DNA from: an uncultured beta proteobacterium
GTDB taxonomy: Bacteria; Pseudomonadota; Gammaproteobacteria; Burkholderiales; SG8-39
Assembly: GCA_902826155.1 (NCBI GenBank)
Contig: CADEDU010000088.1
Span: 1 to 5,479, forward strand
Direction: 5' to 3'
DNA length: 5,479 nucleotides
Shown piece by piece: positions 1 through 5,479 of this stretch (the stretch's first letter is position 1; each line of letters starts with the position of its first letter). Position numbers and translations under genes: made by a program. Under the pieces are notes generated by a model. That model saw only the letters and a program-made list of their open reading frames with translations. It had not been told where the DNA came from and did not search any database.

Positions 1-659
1 AGCTTGCCGCTGTTGATGAAGCTGATCGCCGCGGAAAGATTGGGGGGGGCCATCGCCGTCTGCCCGGCCCCCAGATCGGTCAGTGCCGGGCCCTCGCCCT
101 TGTAGGGCACGTGCTGCATGTCGATGCGCGCCGCGTACAGAAAATTTTCCGCGGCCAGATGCGTCTGGCTGCCCACGCCGGCGTGGCCGAAATTCATGCC
201 GCGCGGCTCGCGTTGTGCCGCGGCGATCAGATCCTTGAGGTTGCGATGCGGCGAACCGGCGGGCACCACGATCACCTGCGGGCCGCGCACGACGTTGGTG
301 ATCGGCACGAAATCGCGATCCGGATTGAACGCGATGTTCGGATACACGTGTTCGTTAGCCGTGACGACCGAACCCGAGGTGAAGAACAACGTGTAGCCGT
401 CGGGCGCCGCCTTGGCCATCTCGGCCGCCGCGATGTTGCCGGCCGCGCCGCCGCGATTCTCGATGATGACCGTCTGCCCCCACAGTTCGCCGAGTTTATG
501 GCCGAGCATGCGCGCGGCGATGTCGGTGGCCCCGCCCGGCGCGAACGGCACCAGGAACTTGACCGGTTTGACCGGATAGGTCTGCGCGACCGCCACGGAT
601 GTCGCGGCAGTGGCGGCGGCGATTACGCCCAGTAACGAGACCCAACGAACTCGTGTCAT
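1..659 (-). CDS. Bug/TctC-family tripartite tricarboxylate transporter substrate-binding protein, C-terminus cut by window edge
   Basis: This is a periplasmic solute receptor of the Bug (TctC) family, which usually binds carboxylates or other small polar organics for TTT-type transporters or for sensing. The visible 219 residues begin with a signal peptide (about 1-25, hydrophobic core then AVA before Gln26). The family's N-terminal signature follows at 28-50 (YPVKP, then VPFAPGGATDIAAR), then IIENRGGAAGNIAA at 65-78, GHAGVGSQTHLA at 158-169 and VPYKGEGPAL at 184-193. Family members are about 320 residues, so roughly 100 C-terminal residues lie beyond base 1. The ATG at 657-659 is fixed by a strong AGGAGGAG ribosome site 6 bases upstream and by the signal peptide position. 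It lies 60 bases downstream of the ThDP enzyme on the same strand and is probably co-transcribed with it. No membrane components TctA/TctB are in view, which is common for this family. The ligand cannot be predicted. Confidence 0.93.
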   Translation of the reverse strand, partial: MTRVRWVSLLGVIAAATAATSVAVAQTYPVKPVKFLVPFAPGGATDIAARMLGHKLGELWGQTVIIENRGGAAGNIAAAEMAKAAPDGYTLFFTSGSVVTANEHVYPNIAFNPDRDFVPITNVVRGPQVIVVPAGSPHRNLKDLIAAAQREPRGMNFGHAGVGSQTHLAAENFLYAARIDMQHVPYKGEGPALTDLGAGQTAMAPPNLSAAISFINSGK

Positions 660-665
660 CAGAGG

Positions 666-673
666 CTCCTCCT
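666..673 (-). promoter_or_regulatory. Strong Shine-Dalgarno site of the Bug receptor gene
   Basis: On the minus strand this reads AGGAGGAG, a near-perfect match to the anti-Shine-Dalgarno sequence, 6 bases before the ATG at 659. It fixes the receptor's start. The 60-base gap (660-719) between the ThDP enzyme stop and this gene shows no stem followed by a T-run, so read-through transcription from the upstream gene is likely. Confidence 0.8.
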
Positions 674-719
674 CACAAGGACCTTCGCATCGGCGCCTCA
701 CGCGCGACCGCGGCGAAGT

Positions 720-2396
720 CTACGCCCCGCTTACGCTCGGCTGGATCGCGCGCCGCGAGAACGTGGGCGCCGCCACCCGCTGCACCATCACGTTCACACA
801 AGCCGGCTTGCCCGACTGGATCGCACGATCGAGCGCTGCCGGCAGATCAGCTGCGCGCGTGACGAGTTCGCCGTGTCCACCGAGTGCCGTCACGACCTGG
901 TCGTAACGCGTGGCGAGCATCTCGCAACCGATCGCGCGCTCGGCGCCATACACGCGCAATTGGATCTGATGCTCGGCGTTCCAGCACGAGTCGTTGCCGA
1001 CGATCGCCACGAACGGCGCCTTGCAGCGCACGGCCGTCTCGTATTCGGCCATGTGATAGCCGAACGAGCCATCGCCGATGGTGAGCACCACCGGAGAACG
1101 CGGTTGCGCGACCGCCGCCGCGATCGCGAACGCCACCCCACCGCCAATCGCACCGCCCGGGCCATTGGTCATGCGCATCGCCGCGCGCTCGCCCACGCAC
1201 GCCTGCGACCATTGACTGCATTCGCCACCGTCGGACACGTAAATCGGCGCGGGCAGTCGATCGATCAATCCGCGCACTGCCTGACCGACATGCAGTCCGT
1301 GGATGGCACCGTCGTGCGAGGCGATCGATCCCCACTCTTGCGGACGGAACGCCTGCGCCGCCGCGACCTCATCGGCCCACGCGCCGCTCACCGGTTTGCC
1401 CGCGGACCAAGCCGTGATCAGCGCGTGCGCCGCCGGCATAGCATCGGCGAGCGTTGCGAACACAATGCGCGAGGCGTCGCCGATCGCCACACGCGCGCGA
1501 TCCAGTGCGGCAGCGTCCGGATCGATTTGAATGAAGCGGCAGGTCGCATCGAACAGCGGCGCCTGACCGAAGCGCACGGTGAAGTCGAGCTTCTTGCCCA
1601 GCATGAGCACCAGATCGGCCTGCGCCAGCACTTCGGCAATGGCACCGAGCGTAGGGTCGGCCACGCCGCGCGGACTTTCCATGTAGAGCACCGGCACGCC
1701 CGACACCTGCGCCAGCTTCTCGCGCAGCGCGCGTGCATCGCCGTTGCCCATCATCGGGCCGGTGAGCACCAGCGGGCGCCTGGCCTTGCGCAGTTGCGCC
1801 ACGATCGACTCGGCGATCTCGGCGGACAGAGCGTTGGGCACAGAGCGGCACGCATCACGGCCTGCGATGAAGCGCTCGCCGTCATCGACCAGCGCCTCCA
1901 TGATGTCGGTGGGAATGCTCACGTGCACCGGCCCGGGCCGGCCGGATTTGGCGATGCGCATTGCCCGCGCGATGTCGGCGCCCAGTCCGTGCGAGGTTTG
2001 CGCGGTCCATGACGCTTTGGTGGCGGGCGCGGCCATCTCGGCCTGGCGCAGTTCCTGAAAAGCATCGAAGCCGAGCTGGCCGAGCGGGGCGTGGCCCGAG
2101 AGCATCACCACGGGCGACTCGGCGCCCAGCGCGGTGACCAACGGCCCCACCGCGTTCGCGTGGCCCGGCCCGCCCGTGAACAAACACACACCGGGCTCGC
2201 CGGTCAGGCGCCCCCACGCGTCAGCCATGTGCGTAGCAGCGCCTTCATGGCGCACATGGACGATGTCGAGCTTCGCCTCGATCGTGGCATCGAAGATCGG
2301 CATGATGTGATTACCCGACAGCGAGAACACTTTGCGGGTGCCGGCAGCAGCCAGCGAGCGCGCCAGGATGTCGGCGCCGCGGAGGGAATGGGTCAC
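720..2396 (-). CDS. Thiamine-diphosphate-dependent enzyme, acetolactate synthase / oxalyl-CoA decarboxylase-like
   Basis: This 558-residue protein has the full three-domain ThDP enzyme layout, so it probably cleaves or joins a C-C bond next to a carbonyl in the cytoplasm. The N-terminal PYR domain (about 4-170) holds the catalytic glutamate in RHEGAA (Glu51), the loop GGPGHANAVG (75-84) and RPGPVHVSIPTD (153-164). The central domain covers about 190-325. The C-terminal PP domain has the Mg/ThDP motif, starting GDGS at 441-444 and ending Asn468-Asp469. The central segment LGKKLDF...FG..P.F...FIQIDPD (266-294) resembles oxalyl-CoA decarboxylase and 2-hydroxyacyl-CoA lyases more than true acetolactate synthase, but the rest is ALS-like. 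The exact substrate is unknown. GTG at 2394-2396 is preferred because family similarity starts at THSLRGADIL. An upstream in-frame ATG at 2463-2465, with AGGGGA before it, would add 23 residues of unrelated sequence. It is first gene of a pair with the Bug receptor, suggesting uptake and breakdown of a carboxylate. Confidence 0.9.
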   Translation of the reverse strand: MTHSLRGADILARSLAAAGTRKVFSLSGNHIMPIFDATIEAKLDIVHVRHEGAATHMADAWGRLTGEPGVCLFTGGPGHANAVGPLVTALGAESPVVMLSGHAPLGQLGFDAFQELRQAEMAAPATKASWTAQTSHGLGADIARAMRIAKSGRPGPVHVSIPTDIMEALVDDGERFIAGRDACRSVPNALSAEIAESIVAQLRKARRPLVLTGPMMGNGDARALREKLAQVSGVPVLYMESPRGVADPTLGAIAEVLAQADLVLMLGKKLDFTVRFGQAPLFDATCRFIQIDPDAAALDRARVAIGDASRIVFATLADAMPAAHALITAWSAGKPVSGAWADEVAAAQAFRPQEWGSIASHDGAIHGLHVGQAVRGLIDRLPAPIYVSDGGECSQWSQACVGERAAMRMTNGPGGAIGGGVAFAIAAAVAQPRSPVVLTIGDGSFGYHMAEYETAVRCKAPFVAIVGNDSCWNAEHQIQLRVYGAERAIGCEMLATRYDQVVTALGGHGELVTRAADLPAALDRAIQSGKPACVNVMVQRVAAPTFSRRAIQPSVSGA

Positions 2397-2501
2397 GGAT
2401 CGGATCTCTGTGGTGGCTGGTCGCGACGAGCGGTACGTCAAGTCTACAACCCGTGCCAGGGGCATCCACGCATCCCCTGTGCGTGTGTCAACGATGTCGC
2501 A

Positions 2502-2517
2502 CCACGTGGCACGTGCC
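2502..2517. repeat. Two overlapping perfect palindromes sharing CACGTG cores, possible operator
   Basis: The bases read CCACGTGGCACGTGCC. Within them CCACGTGG (2502-2509) and GGCACGTGCC (2508-2517) are each perfect inverted repeats. The CACGTG cores start 7 bases apart. Palindromes of this size in a divergent promoter region are typical of dimeric regulator sites, but CACGTG-rich words also arise by chance in GC-rich DNA and no regulator gene is adjacent. The function is inferred from position only. Confidence 0.35.
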
Positions 2518-2617
2518 GCAGAAATCGGAACGGGACTTGCGACCGCCCGCCGTGATCCCTTCTGAGACCGCGCGCTTCCTCGCCATGCCCTGCCCGATCG
2601 ATCGAAATCGCAATTCG

Positions 2618-2662
2618 TTTGCGGGCGCAAGTTGCCAACCGTTGTGCCAACTTGTGCGCAAA
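2618..2662. repeat. Imperfect inverted repeat just upstream of the pseudopilin start
   Basis: The outer arms TTTGCG (2618-2623) and CGCAAA (2657-2662) and the inner arms CAAGTTG (2628-2634) and CAACTTG (2648-2654) are perfectly complementary. They are separated by unequal internal bulges (GGCG against TG), with a 13-base loop at 2635-2647. The structure ends 3 bases before the ATG at 2666. As RNA it could fold over the translation start region; as DNA it could be an operator. There is no T-run after it, so it is not an intrinsic terminator. Formation and role are untested. Confidence 0.4.
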
Positions 2663-2665
2663 CCA

Positions 2666-3148
2666 ATGCGCCAGCCCTCACGCGTGCGGCCGCCTCGGCG
2701 TGAAGGCATGCGCGGCTTCACCTGGTTGGAGATGCTGATCGCCACCGCGGTGCTCGGCGTCCTGATGGCCATCGCAGTGCCCATGTACGCCGACTATCGC
2801 GAGCGGGCGCGCATCGCCAAGGCGGTGAGCGAAATCGGTGATCTGCAGTCACGCATCATCGACTACCAGCGCGAGAACCGGCAGTTGCCCCCCGACCTGG
2901 CCACCGTCGGCGCAGGCGGCCTGCTGGATCCATGGGGCAATTCGTACGTGTATCTCGACTACGCCCAAAAGGGCGTGAAGCCGCGCAAGGACAAGTGGCT
3001 AAAGCCTCTCAACACCGATTTCGATCTGTTCAGCGTCGGCAAGGATGGCGATTTCAAGGAAAACATGAACGCCAAGGAAAGTGCCGACGACGTGGTGCGC
3101 GCCTGGGACGGGCGCTTCATCGGGCTGGGCAAGGATTTCGATCCCTGA
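2666..3148 (+). CDS. GspG-like pseudopilin (prepilin-type N-terminal cleavage/methylation protein)
   Basis: This is a secreted filament subunit of the type IV pilin / type II secretion pseudopilin class, expected to be cut by prepilin peptidase and assembled at the inner membrane. With the ATG at 2666 it has 160 residues. A basic 17-residue leader ends in Gly17, followed by the signature FTWLE with the essential Glu at mature position 5 (Glu22), a hydrophobic helix to about residue 38, and Pro39 (mature Pro22). The globular part carries DPWGNSY (88-94) and FDLFSVGKDG (119-128), both typical of GspG. It ends with ADDVVRAWDGRFIGLGKDF, comparable to the Ca-loop region of GspG-like proteins. The start is uncertain: ATG 2708 would leave a three-residue leader, GTG 2684 an eleven-residue one, and none has a good ribosome site. 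It is followed after 19 bases by the GGDEF/EAL gene, implying an operon. No secretion or pilus assembly genes are nearby, so its machine is unknown. Confidence 0.88.
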   Translation: MRQPSRVRPPRREGMRGFTWLEMLIATAVLGVLMAIAVPMYADYRERARIAKAVSEIGDLQSRIIDYQRENRQLPPDLATVGAGGLLDPWGNSYVYLDYAQKGVKPRKDKWLKPLNTDFDLFSVGKDGDFKENMNAKESADDVVRAWDGRFIGLGKDFDP

Positions 3149-3155
3149 CCCCGCC

Positions 3156-3159
3156 GGAG
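3156..3159 (+). promoter_or_regulatory. Shine-Dalgarno site deciding the GTG start of the GGDEF/EAL gene
   Basis: GGAG sits 8 bases before GTG 3168, within the 19-base gap after the pseudopilin stop. It supports GTG 3168 over the nearby ATG at 3161, which is in another frame and opens only a short unrelated reading frame. Confidence 0.6.
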
Positions 3160-3167
3160 CATGACTC

Positions 3168-5479
3168 GTGACCCAGCCCTCCGGTGGCCTGAGTACTCGC
3201 GTCGGGCGACGCGTGCTGGCCATGTTCGTCGCCAGCGCGCTGCTGCCGGTGGCGATCTCGATCGGGGTGTTCTACGGCTGGATCAAGACCGCGCTGGTCG
3301 AATCGCGCGAGGCACAACTCGCACAGGCCGTGCAGACCTACACCTCGTCGCTGCTCGAACGACTCATGACGGCCGAGGCTTCGCTGCACGACATCGAACA
3401 GCTCGGCAATGAGGCGTCGAACAACCGCTGGTTTCGCACCCTCGCATTGATCCAAGGCAGCACGCCCGCTCGGATGCTGTTCGGAGCTGCATCGAGTCTG
3501 CCGTCCCTCGACCATGCACCCGACGCCATCGCGCATCTCGACGCGGGCCGCGCAACGATCGCCGTCCACGCCGATAACGCCGGTCTCCTCAGCGTGTGGA
3601 TGCTGCGTCGAGCGCGCAACGGCAGTGACACGCTTGCAGCCGAAGTGAGGGCCGAGTCGCTGTGGGGCGACGCGGACGATCTGCCGTCGCTGACGAGCGC
3701 TTGCGTGTTCGACAACAGTCGGCGCCCGCTCTACTGCTCGGCGCCCGATGACATGCACCGCATCGCGGAGATCCATCCCAAGGTCGGGCACTCCCCGTTC
3801 GGCCGCGGCATGTGGAGCGACGGCGAAGTGCGCTTTCGCACCAGCTACCGCGAGGTGTTCCTGCCGAGTCACTTCCGCGCGCCATCGTGGCTGGTGGTGG
3901 TGAGCCAACCCGAATCGCGCGCGCTCGCGACCGCGGAAACCGTCGGTCGCATTTTCGTTCCGGCAATCGCGCTCGGCCTGCTGATCGCGCTGTTCCTGGG
4001 CTCTGCGCACGTGCGGCGGACACTTGGTCCGCTCGCGGCGCTCAGGTCGGCGACCCGGCGGCTGGCTGCGCGCGAGTTCGACGCGCGCGTGCAGCCCGCA
4101 GGCAACGACGAATTCACCGAACTGGGCCACGCGTTCAACGACATGTCGGCGCAGCTTGGCCACCAGTTCGACGCGATGCGCGCGCTGGCCGAGATCGACG
4201 GCGTGATCCTGTCGAAACTCAGCATCGAACGCATCGCGGAGCACGTGGTGCAGCGCATCGCCGAACTGGTGCCGGCGGATCGCTGCCAGCTGATGATTGC
4301 CGAGTCGGCGCGCGCGAGACGGTTCGCGCTCTATGCGAGCGGCATCGATGCCGCGGGCGCGGCGGCGACGGTCGTACTCGATGCGCCGCTGATCGAGCGC
4401 CTGCTCGAGAACCGCGACGGCGTGCGCGAGTCGGGTCGGCAGTGCCAGATCCACACCTCGGCCGGCGCGCCGCTGCTGGCCCCGGAATCGGTCGCGTTCG
4501 TGCTGCCGGTGGTGATCGACGAAGCGCTCGCGGCGTTGATCGTGGTGACCCATCCCGAGGGCGCCGCGCCGAACGCGGATCACATCGAGCTGCTCAGGCG
4601 CCTCGGCGACCGCATCGCCGTGGCGATCGAAGCAGCGCGGCGCGACGCCGAACTGCAGCGCAACGCGAACTTCGACTCGCTCACGCAGCTGCCCAACCGG
4701 CGTCTGTTCATGACCGAATTGCAGCGTGAGATCGCGCGCGCGCAACACGAGAACATGCAGTTTGCAATGCTGTTCGTGGATCTCGACGGCTTCTCCAGTA
4801 TCAACGACACCTTCGGACACGCGGTCGGCGACGAGTTGCTGGTGCAAGCGGCGCAACGACTGCGTGCCGGCGTGCGCAAGTGGGACATGGTGGCGCGGCT
4901 CGGCGGCGACGAGTTCGTCGCCACGCTGCTCGAGCTGCCCGATGCACGTCAGGCGGCGCGGATCGCCGAGCATTGCGTGGACGCCTTGAGCAAGCCGTTC
5001 GAGTTGTCGACCGGCATCGCGTTCGTGAGCGCGAGCATCGGGATCGCCATGTTCCCGGCCGACGGCGCGAACGCCGACACGCTGCTGCAGCACGCCGACA
5101 TGGCGATGTATCGCGCCAAGGCGAACGGCCGCGCCGGATACGCCTTCTTCGAAGCGGACATGGATCGCGAAGCGCAAGGCCGCATGACGATGAATGTGGA
5201 TCTGCGTCGCGCCATCGAACGCCGCGAGTTCGTGCTGCATTACCAGCCGCAACTCGACGTGCGCACCCAGCGCCTCGGTGTCGAAGCCCTGATCTGCTGG
5301 AACCATCCCACGCGCGGCCTGCTCAAGCCGAGCGAATTCATCGGTATCGCGGAGGAAACCGGGCTGATCGAAGCGATCGGGCAATGGATCATCGAACGCG
5401 CGAGCCGCCAGTTCGTGGCCTGGCGCAGGCAGGGTCTGCTGCTCGAGCACATTTCGGTCAACGTCTCGCCGCGCCAGTT
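3168..5479 (+). CDS. Membrane-bound GAF-GGDEF-EAL c-di-GMP turnover protein, C-terminus cut by window edge
   Basis: This inner-membrane signalling protein is predicted to make and/or degrade cyclic di-GMP. From GTG 3168, 770 residues are visible. TM1 spans about 16-38, a periplasmic sensor region 39-261 (with Cys179 and Cys190), TM2 262-282, a HAMP linker to about 331, a GAF domain about 345-495, GGDEF about 500-660, and an EAL domain from about 685 to the edge. The GGDEF active-site signature RLGGDEF (579-583 for GGDEF) is intact, as is the inhibitory RxxD (Arg570-Asp573), and metal-binding DLD is at 538-540. The usual Lys after DLDxF is Ser543. The EAL motif is at 706-708, but the following Arg of EALxRW is Cys710. 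The FIGIAEETGLI and SVNVSPRQ segments of EAL follow normally; the remaining catalytic residues lie outside. Diguanylate cyclase activity is likely; phosphodiesterase activity is uncertain. It follows the pseudopilin by 19 bases and probably shares its transcript. The periplasmic region resembles Cache-type sensors only loosely. Confidence 0.95.
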   Translation, partial: MTQPSGGLSTRVGRRVLAMFVASALLPVAISIGVFYGWIKTALVESREAQLAQAVQTYTSSLLERLMTAEASLHDIEQLGNEASNNRWFRTLALIQGSTPARMLFGAASSLPSLDHAPDAIAHLDAGRATIAVHADNAGLLSVWMLRRARNGSDTLAAEVRAESLWGDADDLPSLTSACVFDNSRRPLYCSAPDDMHRIAEIHPKVGHSPFGRGMWSDGEVRFRTSYREVFLPSHFRAPSWLVVVSQPESRALATAETVGRIFVPAIALGLLIALFLGSAHVRRTLGPLAALRSATRRLAAREFDARVQPAGNDEFTELGHAFNDMSAQLGHQFDAMRALAEIDGVILSKLSIERIAEHVVQRIAELVPADRCQLMIAESARARRFALYASGIDAAGAAATVVLDAPLIERLLENRDGVRESGRQCQIHTSAGAPLLAPESVAFVLPVVIDEALAALIVVTHPEGAAPNADHIELLRRLGDRIAVAIEAARRDAELQRNANFDSLTQLPNRRLFMTELQREIARAQHENMQFAMLFVDLDGFSSINDTFGHAVGDELLVQAAQRLRAGVRKWDMVARLGGDEFVATLLELPDARQAARIAEHCVDALSKPFELSTGIAFVSASIGIAMFPADGANADTLLQHADMAMYRAKANGRAGYAFFEADMDREAQGRMTMNVDLRRAIERREFVLHYQPQLDVRTQRLGVEALICWNHPTRGLLKPSEFIGIAEETGLIEAIGQWIIERASRQFVAWRRQGLLLEHISVNVSPRQ

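Larger units (their letters stand above)
2397..2665. promoter_or_regulatory. Divergent intergenic region between the ThDP enzyme and the pseudopilin
   Basis: These 269 bases separate two outward-facing gene pairs and must carry at least one promoter for each unless transcripts enter from outside. Open frames from both sides extend into it, but their translations match no family I recognise, so I treat it as non-coding. A TTGACG hexamer on the minus strand (2436-2441) could be a -35 element for the ThDP enzyme, but no -10 sits at proper spacing. A more A/T-rich patch lies at 2602-2620. The two clear structural signals, palindromes at 2502-2517 and an inverted repeat at 2618-2662, are listed separately. 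No confident promoter is called. Confidence 0.5.

Noticed and set aside
42..49. A run of eight G bases inside the Bug receptor gene, considered as a slippage or phase-variation tract or frameshift error.
   Set aside because: The frame continues on both sides with family-typical sequence (GAGQTAMAPPNLSAA, then FINSGK), so there is no sign of a frameshift. The tract is short for phase variation.
661..676. A small stem (GAGG with CCTC) overlapping the receptor's ribosome site, considered as a translation switch.
   Set aside because: Only four pairs with a five-base loop. The complementarity follows directly from the GAGGAGG repeat and is too weak to support regulation.
873..2012. A 379-codon plus-strand open frame opposite the ThDP enzyme.
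   Set aside because: It has an Arg/His-rich composition, matches no family I recognise, and is wholly antisense to a well-supported enzyme. It is a shadow of GC-rich codon bias.
2436..2450. A possible promoter or GntR-type operator (TTGACG and TTGTAGAC on the minus strand).
   Set aside because: No -10 element lies at suitable spacing from TTGACG, and the TTGTAGAC word lacks the matching second half-site of a GntR palindrome.
2397..2681. A 95-residue N-terminal extension of the ThDP enzyme up to 2681.
   Set aside because: Family similarity starts at the GTG at 2396. The extension has no recognised domain and would overlap the pseudopilin leader on the other strand. The internal ATG at 2465 has a fair ribosome site and remains a minor alternative.
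3812..4729. A 305-codon plus-strand frame overlapping the GGDEF/EAL gene.
   Set aside because: It is a frame-shifted, Arg/Ala-rich reading of the same DNA with no domain signature.
3117..5450. A 777-codon open frame on the minus strand opposite the GGDEF/EAL gene.
   Set aside because: Its translation is Arg/His/Gln-rich low-information sequence with no recognisable domain, whereas the plus strand encodes clear GGDEF and EAL motifs. Long antisense frames are common in GC-rich genes.

Overview
The window looks like chromosomal DNA from a high-GC proteobacterium, most likely a betaproteobacterium of the Burkholderiales type. The basis is strong G/C preference at third codon positions, a Bug/TctC-family extracytoplasmic solute receptor (a family greatly expanded in Bordetella, Cupriavidus, Variovorax and relatives), and a multidomain c-di-GMP enzyme of common proteobacterial architecture. 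The taxonomic call is inference; no rRNA or marker gene is present.

There are four protein genes in two divergent pairs, separated by an intergenic region of about 270 bp (2397-2665). The left pair is on the minus strand. A 558-residue thiamine-diphosphate (ThDP) enzyme of the acetolactate synthase / oxalyl-CoA decarboxylase superfamily (720-2396) comes first. Sixty bases downstream is a Bug-type periplasmic binding protein (start at 659), which runs off the left edge. They look like a small catabolic or uptake operon: a receptor for a carboxylate-like solute plus a lyase or decarboxylase that may act on it. The substrate is not readable from sequence.

The right pair is on the plus strand. 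A GspG-like pseudopilin (2666-3148) is followed 19 bp later by a GTG-started membrane protein (3168 to the right edge). Its order is TM1, periplasmic region, TM2, HAMP, GAF, GGDEF, and the start of an EAL domain. The GGDEF signature and its RxxD inhibitory site are intact, but the EAL signature reads EALICW where EALxRW is usual. The likely theme is a surface filament subunit co-expressed with a c-di-GMP turnover protein. No pilus or secretion assembly genes are visible, so the pseudopilin appears orphaned within the window.

The divergent intergenic region carries two overlapping perfect palindromes (2502-2517) and a longer imperfect inverted repeat (2618-2662) ending just before the chosen pseudopilin start. 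I found no tRNA, rRNA, CRISPR array, insertion sequence or convincing intrinsic terminator. No wholly new system is evident. The points most worth a second look are the pseudopilin/c-di-GMP pair, the altered EAL and GGDEF residues, and the intergenic repeats.
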